Shown: positions 1 to 7,941 of the stretch, piece after piece
Numbering within the stretch: the stretch's first letter is position 1
How the letters are laid out: each line of letters starts with the position of its first letter
Assembly (NCBI GenBank): GCA_045567335.1
Contig: JBJLCZ010000004.1
Coordinates: forward strand, 1 to 47,423
Source: Pelagilacustribacter sp045567335
Lineage (GTDB): Bacteria; Pseudomonadota; Alphaproteobacteria; Pelagibacterales; Pelagibacteraceae
Length of the DNA stretch: 47,423 bases
Direction: 5' to 3'
Made by a program: the position numbers and the translations under genes
Notes under the pieces: model-generated
Databases searched by the model: none
Told to the model about the DNA's origin: nothing
The model's input: the letters and a program-made list of their open reading frames with translations, nothing else

Positions 1-424
1 AAGATCTTGATGCACCGTTTGCTTCAACCATAGGAATTTTATATTTCTCGGTTACTGGTGCAATGGCTTTCGTTAAACCTGAACTGTATGGTCCAAGCAT
101 GTAATGAACGCCATCTTGTTTGATTAGTCTTTCAGCTAACTGAGCGGCTCTCTTAGGATTTGACTCATCATCATAATAGATGATTTCAAATTTGTAACTT
201 TTTCCACCAACTTTTACACCACCCATTTTATTAATTCTTTCAACGGCCATGTTATAACCGTTTTGAGTGTGTACTCCATTAGAAGAATATTTTCCTGTAA
301 GAGATATCGCAGAACCTAACACAATGTATTCACCATCAACTTTTGCAAAAGATGAAGAAATACAAGCTAGTGTTAAAGTTATAACTGAAATAAATGTAAT
401 AAATAGTTTTGTTATTTTATTCAT
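1..424 (-). CDS. Branched-chain amino acid-type ABC transporter substrate-binding protein (partial, 3' end outside window)
   Basis: Periplasmic solute-binding protein of the LivK/Leu-Ile-Val family, which captures amino acids or amides and delivers them to an ABC permease. The frame is open from the ATG at 422-424 to the window edge, about 141 codons. It begins with a hydrophobic Sec signal ending near SSSFA, followed by the mature start VDGEYIVLGSAISLTGKYSSNG, typical of the family's first beta strand and ligand loop. Later come YYDDESNP and an MLGPYSSG segment like the ligand-binding turn. A good Shine-Dalgarno (AGAGGAAA) precedes the start. The ligand cannot be told from this fragment; urea, amide or leucine types are all possible. 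Confidence 0.85.
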   Translation of the reverse strand, partial: MNKITKLFITFISVITLTLACISSSFAKVDGEYIVLGSAISLTGKYSSNGVHTQNGYNMAVERINKMGGVKVGGKSYKFEIIYYDDESNPKRAAQLAERLIKQDGVHYMLGPYSSGLTKAIAPVTEKYKIPMVEANGASRS

Positions 425-499
425 TATGTTTCCTCTTGTTAATTAATAATATAAATTATTAAAACAAGAATTAAGGGATATGACAACAGTAAGAATTAA

Positions 500-1114
500 T
501 TAATAACTCTGAGTCGCAGCAACATATATTGCTATTATAATTAATACACACGCAGAGATTGTATTTAATGTTTTGGGATTACCTTTTAACCAAACCGAAA
601 CTTTTTCTGCTGCAAATCCATAAATCATAAGAGTTATAAAATCTAAAACAACATAAGTAGAAATTAAAATTACAAATTGAATTAAGTAATTTCCAGAAAA
701 ATCTATAAAAGAAGTAAATATAGTTCCAAAAAATATAATTGCTTTTGGACTAAGCCCAGCAACCAAAAAACCATCTCTATAAAATGAAAATGAAGACTTT
801 AAGTTTTTTGATTTCGATTTTAATGAACCTAATTTTGCAGTATATGTATCATAAGCTAGATAGACAATATAAAGTATGCCTGCCCACTTTATTAAATTCA
901 AAGCTTGAGGATTATCTTTCAACAAAGATCCAATTACGAAAACTACTAATATTCCTTGGCAAATATTTGCTGATATGTCTCCAAATGCTGTCCAAATAGA
1001 ACGCTTTAATCCATAATTAAGTGTATGAGAAACTATTATAACTCTTGGAAGTCCTGGTGTAATAAATAAAAAAAGAATTATTTGTAAAAAAATAATAAAA
1101 TCAACTGGAAGCAT
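500..1114 (-). CDS. LysE/RhtB family amino acid exporter
   Basis: Inner-membrane translocator of the LysE superfamily, which exports amino acids or homoserine-type metabolites. The 204-residue length and about six hydrophobic segments match the family. The N-terminus has the expected layout: a first membrane helix, a proline-glycine turn (TPGLPRVIIVSHTLNYG, the family usually has a PGP-like turn here), then a second helix. It is transcribed toward the binding-protein gene but separated from it by 75 bases. The start lies only 21 bases from the divergent gene at 1136, so any promoters there are compressed. Substrate unknown. Confidence 0.8.
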   Translation of the reverse strand: MLPVDFIIFLQIILFLFITPGLPRVIIVSHTLNYGLKRSIWTAFGDISANICQGILVVFVIGSLLKDNPQALNLIKWAGILYIVYLAYDTYTAKLGSLKSKSKNLKSSFSFYRDGFLVAGLSPKAIIFFGTIFTSFIDFSGNYLIQFVILISTYVVLDFITLMIYGFAAEKVSVWLKGNPKTLNTISACVLIIIAIYVAATQSY

Positions 1115-1135
1115 ATTTTATATATATACAAATCT

Positions 1136-1432
1136 ATGAAGAAAAAAAGTTTTATTCCCCAGACAAAAGTTAAAAATCCTGAACCTAAAAAAAAGGATGA
1201 CAACTGGATTATTTGGGCTGCCTGGGCTGATCGTATTACCTTTGAAGAGATAAAGGATAAAACTGGTAAAACAGAAACTGATGTAATTAAACTCATGCGT
1301 AAATCCTTAAAACCAGGCTCATTTAGACTTTGGAGAAAAAGAGTTCATAACACTAGTATTAAACATCGTAAAAAATTTAAAATTGAAAGAAAAAAATTAA
1401 GAGAAAAAATTAAAATAACTGATATATATTAA
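1136..1432 (+). CDS. TIGR03643/DUF2805 family small basic protein
   Basis: A 98-residue, lysine-rich soluble protein. The core WAAWADRITFEEI, then TETDVIKLMRKSLKPGSF and LWRKRV, is the signature of the TIGR03643 (DUF2805) family, which looks like a small helix-turn-helix fold, but its function is not established. The basic tail (KHRKKFKIERKK) would suit nucleic-acid binding; that is inference. It ends two bases before glutaredoxin grxC and is probably cotranscribed with it. The start is the first ATG after the divergent lysE-like gene. Confidence 0.7.
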   Translation: MKKKSFIPQTKVKNPEPKKKDDNWIIWAAWADRITFEEIKDKTGKTETDVIKLMRKSLKPGSFRLWRKRVHNTSIKHRKKFKIERKKLREKIKITDIY

Positions 1433-1434
1433 TT

Positions 1435-1689
1435 ATGAAAAAAGTAACAATATATTCGGGTGATCCTTGTCCATATTGTATGGCTGCAAAAGCATTGCTT
1501 AAAACTAAAAATGTTGAAATAGAGGAGTTTGATATTTGGCAAGATCCAGCTAAAGCAAAAGAAATGTTACAAAGAACAAACGGTGCTAGAACTATTCCTC
1601 AAATTTTTATCGGAGATCATTACATAGGTGGAAATGATCAGCTTCAAGCTGCTAATAGAAGTGGTGAACTTGATAAATTATTAGGTTAA
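1435..1689 (+). CDS. grxC: Glutaredoxin 3
   Basis: Cytoplasmic dithiol glutaredoxin that reduces protein and mixed disulfides using glutathione. The 84-residue length is standard for GrxC. The active site CPYC lies at residues 12-15, the cis-proline TIPQIFIG follows at about residue 54, and the glutathione-binding GGNDQL follows that. It sits directly behind the DUF2805 gene. Glutathione would come from the gshA-gshB pair at 6613-8836, so both enzyme and cofactor genes are in this window. Confidence 0.95.
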   Translation: MKKVTIYSGDPCPYCMAAKALLKTKNVEIEEFDIWQDPAKAKEMLQRTNGARTIPQIFIGDHYIGGNDQLQAANRSGELDKLLG

Positions 1690-1708
1690 TAAAATTATTT
1701 ATTTTATT

Positions 1709-2605
1709 CTAGGCTAAATCATTTAAAAATGGCATTCCATCTCCAGCTCCAAGTTTAGTAGTTGATAAACCCGCTGCTTTATTAGCTAACTCTAAACATT
1801 CTCTTATTGATTTTTCCTCAAATAGTGCAAAAGAAAAACTGCCATTAAAAGCATCGCCTGCTCCTGTAGTATCTATTGCTTTTACTAAGCTTGCTTTTAA
1901 ATATATTTCTTCTTTTCCATCTGAATAAAATAATCCTTTTTCTCCTAGAGTTATTATTATTTTTTTAATTCCTAATTTTAATAATTTTTGCGACGCCTCT
2001 TTTGCATCTTTCTCATTATTAATTTTTATACCAGTATAAAATTCGGCCTCAGTTTCATTTGGTGTAAAATAATCAATATAATTAAAAAATTCACTTGAGA
2101 GTGAAGAGGCTGGAGCTGGATTTAAAATTGTAGTAACACTATTTTCTTTTGCAACTTTTAAACATTTGAGTGTTACCTCATTAGGAATTTCTAGCTGGGT
2201 CAGAAAAATTTTAGAATTCTTTATTACCTTAAGATCTATTTCGTCTATCTTAATAGTAGAAGGTGCGCCGACAATTACATTAATAGCATTTTTACCTGTA
2301 TTTTTATCAACTAAAATTCCAGCAACACCTGTTTTATATTTTTCAGAAATAATAATATTTGAAGTTTGAATACTCTCTTTTTTAAGTCTGTTAATAGCCA
2401 ACTTACCATAATCATCATTACCTAACTTTGAAATAAAATTTACTTTTCCTCCTAGTCGAGAAATCGCTATTGCTTGATTACATCCTTTGCCACCTGGACC
2501 TACATTATAACTGTCACCTAATATTGTTTCACCAATTGCCGGAATCTTATTGCCTGAAAAACTTATGTCTGCCACAAATATTCCTAAAACTGAAATATAA
2601 CTCAT
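1709..2605 (-). CDS. rbsK: Ribokinase-like PfkB family sugar kinase
   Basis: Cytoplasmic PfkB-family kinase of 298 residues, most like ribokinase (ATP plus ribose to ribose 5-phosphate). The N-terminal sugar-binding segment has GPGGKGCNQAIA with the glycine pair typical of ribokinase. NPAPAS lies mid-protein, and the C-terminal DTTGAGDAFNGSF holds the anion-hole glycines and the catalytic aspartate. Its start codon shares one base with the ccdA stop, so it follows ccdA in one transcript; no ribose transporter is nearby. A different sugar or nucleoside substrate remains possible. Confidence 0.8.
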   Translation of the reverse strand: MSYISVLGIFVADISFSGNKIPAIGETILGDSYNVGPGGKGCNQAIAISRLGGKVNFISKLGNDDYGKLAINRLKKESIQTSNIIISEKYKTGVAGILVDKNTGKNAINVIVGAPSTIKIDEIDLKVIKNSKIFLTQLEIPNEVTLKCLKVAKENSVTTILNPAPASSLSSEFFNYIDYFTPNETEAEFYTGIKINNEKDAKEASQKLLKLGIKKIIITLGEKGLFYSDGKEEIYLKASLVKAIDTTGAGDAFNGSFSFALFEEKSIRECLELANKAAGLSTTKLGAGDGMPFLNDLA

Positions 2606-3318
2606 TAACCAAGAGTAGTTAGGAAAGGAAAGGTTGTCAAAATATAATAACTAATCACTTGTATTTGATTAGTAGTAATTAAAATACCTGTAATTAATAA
2701 TATAACACCCCCAGTTTTAGTTACTCTATTATAATATTTTCCAAAACCTTTTTTGGAAATCAAAAATTTATTCATAAAATAACCTGAAGCAATAAAAGGA
2801 ATAGCTAAACCTAAAGAATAAAATGAAAGTAACAATACACCTGTGCTAATAGAAGCTTCCGTTGCTGATAATGCTAAAATAGAACCTAACACTGGACCAA
2901 TACAAGGTGTCCACCCAAAAGCAAAAGCGGCACCCACTATAAAAGGAAAACCGTAGTTGTCCTTATAGCCTTTTGTTTCAATTCTCTTATCCTGATTTAA
3001 AAAATTGAAATTTAAAATACCTAACATTTGTAAAGAAAATAAAATAATAATAATTCCAGCAACTATTCTTAATTCGTTTGAAAGAAATAAAAGTATATTA
3101 CCAACTACTGAAGCTGTAGCTCCTAAAATAATAAAAACTAAAGAAAATCCCAGCGAGAATAATATTGTTTTAGTCAAAACCATTCTTCTATCTTGTTCAA
3201 TTTCACTTAAATTTTTTCCAGTAATATAAGAGATGTAACCTGGAATAATAGGTAATACACAAGGTGTAAGAAAACTTATAAACCCAGCACCAAATGCAAA
3301 TATTAATTTAACGATCAT
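2605..3318 (-). CDS. ccdA: CcdA-type cytochrome c biogenesis / thiol-disulfide transmembrane protein
   Basis: Inner-membrane protein that carries electrons from cytoplasmic thioredoxin to periplasmic thiol proteins, feeding haem attachment to cytochrome c. It is 237 residues with about six membrane helices. The two redox cysteines sit in the conserved TPCVLPIIPGY (first helix) and TPCIGPVLGS (fourth helix) motifs, which are symmetric repeats in this family. It leads a two-gene unit with the PfkB kinase. The start is the first ATG of the frame. Confidence 0.92.
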   Translation of the reverse strand: MIVKLIFAFGAGFISFLTPCVLPIIPGYISYITGKNLSEIEQDRRMVLTKTILFSLGFSLVFIILGATASVVGNILLFLSNELRIVAGIIIILFSLQMLGILNFNFLNQDKRIETKGYKDNYGFPFIVGAAFAFGWTPCIGPVLGSILALSATEASISTGVLLLSFYSLGLAIPFIASGYFMNKFLISKKGFGKYYNRVTKTGGVILLITGILITTNQIQVISYYILTTFPFLTTLG

Positions 3319-3368
3319 GCTTTATTTATATTTGCCTTTCACTGTCACCGCAATTACAATATTGGCTC

Positions 3369-3713
3369 ATGCTATTTAAATACATTGGGTTTTTATTTAC
3401 TCTTTTATGGTCTTATACATTTATAAAATCACAGAGTATTTTTAAAAAGGGATCTGGATTATTAATTACATTATTTGTGTCAAATATTTCTTGGCTGACA
3501 TTTATTGCAGCATGTTTCTATGGATTTAAAAACTTTTCTTTTTATAACACTATTTTAGGAATAATCTTATCAATAGTTTTAGTACATTTGGCTTTTGCTA
3601 GAATAACTATTTATTTAAATAATAAATTTGAAAATAAAAACACTCTATTGAAAATTAAAACTTTTTTAGAGTATTTAATTTTACTTACAATAGTATATTT
3701 TATTTTTTTTTAA
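3369..3713 (+). CDS. Small four-helix membrane protein of unknown function
   Basis: I do not recognise this 114-residue protein. It shows four hydrophobic segments, roughly residues 1-18, 30-50, 60-82 and 95-113, joined by short basic loops, so it is almost certainly an integral inner-membrane protein. It has no cysteine pair or charged membrane motif that would suggest a mechanism. It is divergent from ccdA (50 bases apart) and its stop overlaps the stop of the convergent phosphatase by four bases. Confidence 0.6.
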   Translation: MLFKYIGFLFTLLWSYTFIKSQSIFKKGSGLLITLFVSNISWLTFIAACFYGFKNFSFYNTILGIILSIVLVHLAFARITIYLNNKFENKNTLLKIKTFLEYLILLTIVYFIFF

Positions 3714-4270
3714 TTGGTCTCTATAGTTGATAATACATTAAAGTTTTTATCAGTTATCACTATTTCACCTGAACTTGGCGCTGCATCAGTTAAAGCGGTT
3801 ATTATAACGTAATGAGTCACTAATATTAAGTTTCTTCCATTTCCGTTCCAACTTTTAACAAAATTTTTTAATTCTTTTATTTGTTTCTTTGCATTCTTGT
3901 CATACGGTGAACTGAAAGTTGAGTTAAGTGCTGAAAATTCTTTATAATTTGTAAATGCATATTTAGCAGTATCTTTGCATCTACACCATTGGCTAGATAG
4001 GACTTCGTCTATCGGAACTTTATTCTTTTTAAATAATTTTCCAATTCTTTTTGACTGATTAATTCCAATTTGATTTAAATTTCTTTGTGTTTTACAATTT
4101 TTAAGGTCAAAACCTGATGGGTCGCCTCCACCTGGAGCTAAGGAATGTCTAATAAAAATAACTTTATTGCCTTCTTGGGCTTTTGTCCAATTTGCTTGAG
4201 ATGAAATATTTGAAAAAAAGAAATAAAAAATTGTTATTAGAATTAAACGGGGAACAATATTATTTATCAT
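3710..4270 (-). CDS. Exported histidine phosphatase family protein
   Basis: Phosphoglycerate-mutase-like phosphatase of 186 residues. An N-terminal hydrophobic stretch (residues 7-25) looks like a signal peptide, so it probably acts in the periplasm. The phospho-accepting motif is FIRHSLAPGGGDP with R41-H42. SSQWCRCKDT supplies the second arginine (R97) and LVTHYV the second histidine (H153). The usual RHG is RHS here, seen in the RHxLAPGxGDP subgroup. Substrate unknown. It overlaps the 3' end of the small membrane protein gene by four bases. Confidence 0.8.
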   Translation of the reverse strand: MINNIVPRLILITIFYFFFSNISSQANWTKAQEGNKVIFIRHSLAPGGGDPSGFDLKNCKTQRNLNQIGINQSKRIGKLFKKNKVPIDEVLSSQWCRCKDTAKYAFTNYKEFSALNSTFSSPYDKNAKKQIKELKNFVKSWNGNGRNLILVTHYVIITALTDAAPSSGEIVITDKNFNVLSTIETN

Positions 4271-4301
4271 GGCGGATGAAATGATAGTTTAACAAATTTA
4301 T

Positions 4302-4361
4302 GTAGCCGTGGTCTAGTGGACATGGCAAACATATTCTAAGACTTATAGAGGTTGTATTCAA
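4302..4361 (+). pseudogene. Degenerate tRNA-like sequence
   Basis: This short stretch opens with GTAGCCGTGGTCTAGTGG, which resembles a tRNA 5' end and D-arm, and closes with GGTTGTATTC, a poor match to a T-arm. The intended D and anticodon stems pair badly, there is no proper T33 in the anticodon loop, and no matching acceptor strand follows. It may be a decayed tRNA or a chance resemblance. It sits beside the FkbM gene, a possible transferred gene. Confidence 0.2.
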
Positions 4362-4401
4362 AAAAAATAGATATTTTTTTTGTGTATAACTAGCATTATT
4401 T

Positions 4402-5139
4402 TTAAAAGTTTTTACTTTTTTTAAAAATATAATTTATTACCGATCTACTTTTAAGTGTATAACCATTTTTTTTAAAATAAATCATAAGTTGTTTTTTTCT
4501 TAATTTTGTAAATTTATTATGATCAATAATTTCAACACATATTAAGCCAATATTGTATTTTTTTAAATTAATAGATTTTAAAACTTTTAATTCATTTCCT
4601 TCTATATCTATATTCATAAAATCTACTTTTAGTATTTTATATTTTTTTAATATTGTCTCTAATTTATCGGTTTTAATTTTTTTGATAGAAATGTCTTTTT
4701 TTTTAATTCCAAAATGACCCTTTAATAAATTAGTATGATTTGTATCAATTGTATTTTGCGTTGATAAGTCACCGACAAAATAGAGCTTAACTTTTGATTT
4801 TTTGTTAGATATTGCAGAGCAAATATTAATGTCTTTAGGTCTTGCAAAATTAAACATTTCTATTGTTAAGGGATTTAAATCTATATTTATCCCTCTCCAT
4901 CCTAATTTATACATCTTAAAAGTATTGTTGTGTCTTGTCGGGTGATAACAACCAAGATCTATAAAGTTTCCTTTATAATTCTTTTTAAAAAATTTTAGAA
5001 TTTTCTCATCTTCACCAAATTGAGAGTTTTTAAAATAAAATTTAAAATTTCTTATATAGATATTATAAAAAAAATATAATCTTTTAAAAATTTTATATTT
5101 TTTGGCAAATTTTAAAATATTTGAATTATTTGAGGACAT
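4402..5139 (-). CDS. FkbM family methyltransferase
   Basis: SAM-dependent methyltransferase of the FkbM family (245 residues), a group often acting on O-antigen or exopolysaccharide sugars and natural products. The SAM-binding glycine loop appears as FIDLGCYHP, and the family's acidic motif as NIDIEGNELKVL. The remainder is unusually rich in lysine, isoleucine and asparagine, fitting a very A+T-rich reading frame. It abuts the msrB stop with no gap, so it could be read through from cysE-msrB, yet it has no functional link with them. A role in surface glycan decoration is inference. Confidence 0.82.
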   Translation of the reverse strand: MSSNNSNILKFAKKYKIFKRLYFFYNIYIRNFKFYFKNSQFGEDEKILKFFKKNYKGNFIDLGCYHPTRHNNTFKMYKLGWRGINIDLNPLTIEMFNFARPKDINICSAISNKKSKVKLYFVGDLSTQNTIDTNHTNLLKGHFGIKKKDISIKKIKTDKLETILKKYKILKVDFMNIDIEGNELKVLKSINLKKYNIGLICVEIIDHNKFTKLRKKQLMIYFKKNGYTLKSRSVINYIFKKSKNF

Positions 5140-5517
5140 CTATTTTTTTGCTTTAAATATCAAGCAAATTCCATTATTACAATAACGTTTGCCCGTTGGT
5201 TGAGGGCCATCCTCAAAAATATGTCCGTGATGACCTCCACATTTTTTACAATGATATTCTGTTCTGGAATATCCCAATTGCATATCAGTTTTTTCTTCAA
5301 ATACATTTGGCAAAGACTTAAAAAAAGATGGCCAACCAGAACCACTTTCATATTTTGAGAATGAGTCAAATAATCTAGTTCCGCAACCTATGCAATGATA
5401 GAAACCTTCTCTTTTTTCACTATTGAGTGAGCTTGAACCCGGAGGTTCAGTTCCCTCTTGTCTTAAAATATAGTTTTGTTCAGGAGTCAGTTTTGGATCC
5501 CAATCTTTATTTTTCAT
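5140..5517 (-). CDS. msrB: Peptide-methionine (R)-S-oxide reductase
   Basis: Repairs oxidised methionine (R-sulfoxide form) in proteins. The 125 residues match a stand-alone MsrB. Zinc is held by the pairs C42/C45 (CIGC) and C90/C93 (CKKC). SGWPSF and HHGHIFEDGP are the substrate-pocket motifs, and the catalytic cysteine is C113 in RYCNN. The usual tail RYCINSASL is replaced by RYCNNGICLIF, a small departure that adds a second nearby cysteine (C118) which could be a resolving thiol. The start overlaps the end of cysE by 11 bases, so translation is probably coupled. Confidence 0.95.
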   Translation of the reverse strand: MKNKDWDPKLTPEQNYILRQEGTEPPGSSSLNSEKREGFYHCIGCGTRLFDSFSKYESGSGWPSFFKSLPNVFEEKTDMQLGYSRTEYHCKKCGGHHGHIFEDGPQPTGKRYCNNGICLIFKAKK

Positions 5518-6085
5518 CTTTTACTTTTTGATCAACACCATATGGTCTAAATTTACCTTCATTACCTACTCTAATAGCCTTTGCTGGAACACCTACCATT
5601 GTTGTATTGTCTGCAACATCGTTTACAACAACAGCGTTTGCTGCAATTCTTGCTCTCTTTCCAATTACAACCGGTCCAATTATTTGAGCACCGGAACCAA
5701 TAACTACATCATCACCAATTGTTGGGTGTCTTTTTTCATTTCTTTGTAGATCAGACTTAATGCTAGGAGCAATTCCTCCAAGAGTTACTGCGTGATAAAT
5801 AGTCACATTATTTCCAATTGTAGAAGTTTCTCCAATCACTACACCCATTCCGTGATCTATGAATAAATTTTTTCCTATGGTCGCGCCAGGATGTATTTCA
5901 ATACCTGTAAAAAATCTTGTCATTTGAGAAATGATACGTGAGATTAAATCAAATTTTGCCAAATAAAAAAAGTTAGCTATTCTATAAAAAAATACAGCTT
6001 TTACTCCAGGATATGTGAGAATAATACTCAATATAGATTTAGCGGCTGGGTCTCTATTTTTTATAGAGTTTAAATAATTTTTCAT
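5507..6085 (-). CDS. cysE: Serine O-acetyltransferase
   Basis: Acetylates L-serine with acetyl-CoA to O-acetylserine, the carbon skeleton for cysteine. The 192 residues are the short form lacking the long N-terminal helical domain of enteric CysE. Left-handed beta-helix hexapeptide repeats run through the middle. Catalytic and binding motifs include GIEIHPGA, FIDHGMGVVIGET and YHAVTLGG. It leads a minus-strand unit with msrB and the FkbM gene. A cysteine supply fits with the nearby glutathione genes. Confidence 0.93.
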   Translation of the reverse strand: MKNYLNSIKNRDPAAKSILSIILTYPGVKAVFFYRIANFFYLAKFDLISRIISQMTRFFTGIEIHPGATIGKNLFIDHGMGVVIGETSTIGNNVTIYHAVTLGGIAPSIKSDLQRNEKRHPTIGDDVVIGSGAQIIGPVVIGKRARIAANAVVVNDVADNTTMVGVPAKAIRVGNEGKFRPYGVDQKVKDEK

Positions 6086-6173
6086 AACTAACTATATAGC
6101 AATTATTTAAGAAATTAAAAGTATGTGAAAAGTGACTACTTGTAAAAATAATATAATTGTATATAAAAATGCA

Positions 6174-6569
6174 ATGAGTAAACCTTTCCATTTAGCAATA
6201 CCAGCAGGTGACTTGAACATTGCTACCACTTTTTACACTGATATTTTAGGTTGTAAACTGGGCAATAGAGAAGAAGGTAAGTGGGTAGATGTGGATTTTT
6301 GGGGCAATGAACTTACTCTACATAAAACTCAAATGAAATTACCAAGAGAGCGACATGATGTAGATATGGGTAATGTTGCAGTTCCTCACTTTGGAGTTCA
6401 TTTAGATAAAAACGTATTTAATAAAATAAAAGATAATTTGAAAACAAAGAACATTAAATACCTAGACAAGCCTTATACAAGATTTGAAGGAAAAGGAGAG
6501 CAGCAAGAAACTTTCTTCATTGAGGATCCACATGGTAATGTTTTAGAACTTAAAACATTAAATAATTAA
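6174..6569 (+). CDS. VOC/glyoxalase family protein
   Basis: Small vicinal-oxygen-chelate protein of 131 residues with the paired beta-alpha-beta-beta-beta modules of this fold. It starts MSKPFHLAIPAGDL and has YTDILGCKLG early, and the typical end FFIEDPHGNVLELK, whose glutamate is a likely metal ligand. I chose the ATG at 6174 because homologous proteins begin at this point; a GTG at 6132 would add 14 poorly conserved residues. It precedes gshA by 43 bases. A glyoxalase-like or dioxygenase role is possible but not shown. Confidence 0.8.
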   Translation: MSKPFHLAIPAGDLNIATTFYTDILGCKLGNREEGKWVDVDFWGNELTLHKTQMKLPRERHDVDMGNVAVPHFGVHLDKNVFNKIKDNLKTKNIKYLDKPYTRFEGKGEQQETFFIEDPHGNVLELKTLNN

Positions 6570-6606
6570 CAGCTTGTTAATAGCAGAATATTAAATAAAA
6601 TATTCT
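6565..6606 (+). promoter_or_regulatory. Two tandem A+T-rich hairpins before gshA
   Basis: The gap before gshA holds a stem ATTAACA/TGTTAAT (6565-6581, 3-base loop) and then AGAATATT/AATATTCT (6585-6606, 6-base loop). Neither has the G+C-rich stem and U tract of a clear intrinsic terminator. The second ends six bases before the gshA start codon and could hinder ribosome access or act as a weak processing or termination signal. Confidence 0.35.
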
Positions 6607-6612
6607 AAAAAT

Positions 6613-7941
6613 ATGTCTCAAATTGAAAATAAGTCCCAATTAATTCAATACTTTATTAAAGGAATAAAAAAGATAGATCAGCTAAAAATTGGTGTTGAAC
6701 ATGAAAAATTTTTATTTGAAGGAAATGAAAAAAAAAGAATTAATTATAGTAAACTAAAAGAAATTTTTGAAAAACTTAAAAAATTTAAATGGGAGCCAAT
6801 TCTTGAAAAAAATAATATTGTTGGTCTTAAAAGGGGTGGGCAAAAAATAACTACGGAACCTGGATTGCAGTATGAATTATCAGGATCGCCTCTGAAGAAT
6901 ATACATCTTGTTTGTAGTGAAAATTCAACTCATTTTAATGAAGTTCAAGAAGCTATTAAAGGGATGGACATTACTACAACCTCTGTAGGTTTTGACCCAT
7001 ATAACAAAGTAGATGAAATTCCAAAAAATCCAAAAGAACGTTATCAAATTATGACCGATGAAATGCCAAAAGGTGGAAAAATGAGCTTACAAATGATGTA
7101 CCAAACATCAGGAATTCAGATTAACTTTGACTATATATCAGAAAAAGATTTTGAAAAAAAATTTAAAATTAGTAATTATTTAACACCACTTGCAATAGCT
7201 CTATTTGCTAACTCACCATTTGAGAATAAAAAATTTACAGGAAACCTCTCGCATCGTAATAAAGTTTGGCAAAATACTTCTCGAGGTGGGATAATGCCTA
7301 TAAGTTTTGAAAGTCTCAATTTTGAAAAATACTTAGATTATATAATTCAATATCCAATTCTTTTTGTTATTAAAGATGGAAAATATATAAAACCTAATGG
7401 ACAAATTTTTAAAGATTTTATTGAAGGTAATTTTTTTCCTTTAAAAGGTATTAAAGCTAGCATTGAAGATTTTGAGTTACATCTGGCAACTATTTTTACA
7501 GAAGTTAGAACGAAACAATTTATTGAAATACGATCTTTAGACACATGTGACTGGGGTTGTATATGTAACGGACCAGCATTTTTTACAGGGCTTTTATATG
7601 GGTCTAGCGAAGAAGCCTTTGATATAATTAAAAATTGGAAACAAGATAACATTATGCAAGCCTATTTAGACTCTCCAAAATCGGGTCTAGAAACAGAACT
7701 AGAGGGGAAAAAACTCCATGAGTGGGGAAAAATATTTTTATCATTAGCAAAAAAAGGTTTAAAAAAAAGGAAAGAGCTTAATGCTAGTAATAAAGATGAG
7801 ACTATCTACTTAAAGCACTTAGATGATATTATAGACAAGAAAACTAATAGAGCTCAATTACTTCTAGAAAAATTTAATAAACACGGTAACTTAGATTTTT
7901 TAAATCATGAAAAAAAAGATTTTAGCTATACAGGGCTCTAA
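6613..7941 (+). CDS. gshA: Glutamate-cysteine ligase
   Basis: First enzyme of glutathione synthesis: joins glutamate and cysteine with ATP. The 442 residues belong to the alphaproteobacterial/plant GCL type (GCS2-like) rather than the enteric form. Visible family signatures are IGVEHEKFLF near the N-terminus (metal and ATP ligands), TTEPGLQYELSG, YQTSGIQINFDY and TEVRTKQFIEIRSLDTCDW. Its last 35 bases overlap gshB in another frame, so the two are tightly coupled. Upstream hairpins at 6565-6606 may tune expression. Confidence 0.93.
   Translation: MSQIENKSQLIQYFIKGIKKIDQLKIGVEHEKFLFEGNEKKRINYSKLKEIFEKLKKFKWEPILEKNNIVGLKRGGQKITTEPGLQYELSGSPLKNIHLVCSENSTHFNEVQEAIKGMDITTTSVGFDPYNKVDEIPKNPKERYQIMTDEMPKGGKMSLQMMYQTSGIQINFDYISEKDFEKKFKISNYLTPLAIALFANSPFENKKFTGNLSHRNKVWQNTSRGGIMPISFESLNFEKYLDYIIQYPILFVIKDGKYIKPNGQIFKDFIEGNFFPLKGIKASIEDFELHLATIFTEVRTKQFIEIRSLDTCDWGCICNGPAFFTGLLYGSSEEAFDIIKNWKQDNIMQAYLDSPKSGLETELEGKKLHEWGKIFLSLAKKGLKKRKELNASNKDETIYLKHLDDIIDKKTNRAQLLLEKFNKHGNLDFLNHEKKDFSYTGL

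Noticed and set aside
1688..1708. AATAAAA/TTTTATT hairpin between grxC and the PfkB kinase as a bidirectional terminator
   Set aside because: The stem is all A/T with a seven-base loop and no clear U tract; in this composition such pairs arise by chance.
6132..6173. GTG start at 6132 for the VOC protein
   Set aside because: The extra 14 residues are not like the family, while the ATG at 6174 gives the expected N-terminus.
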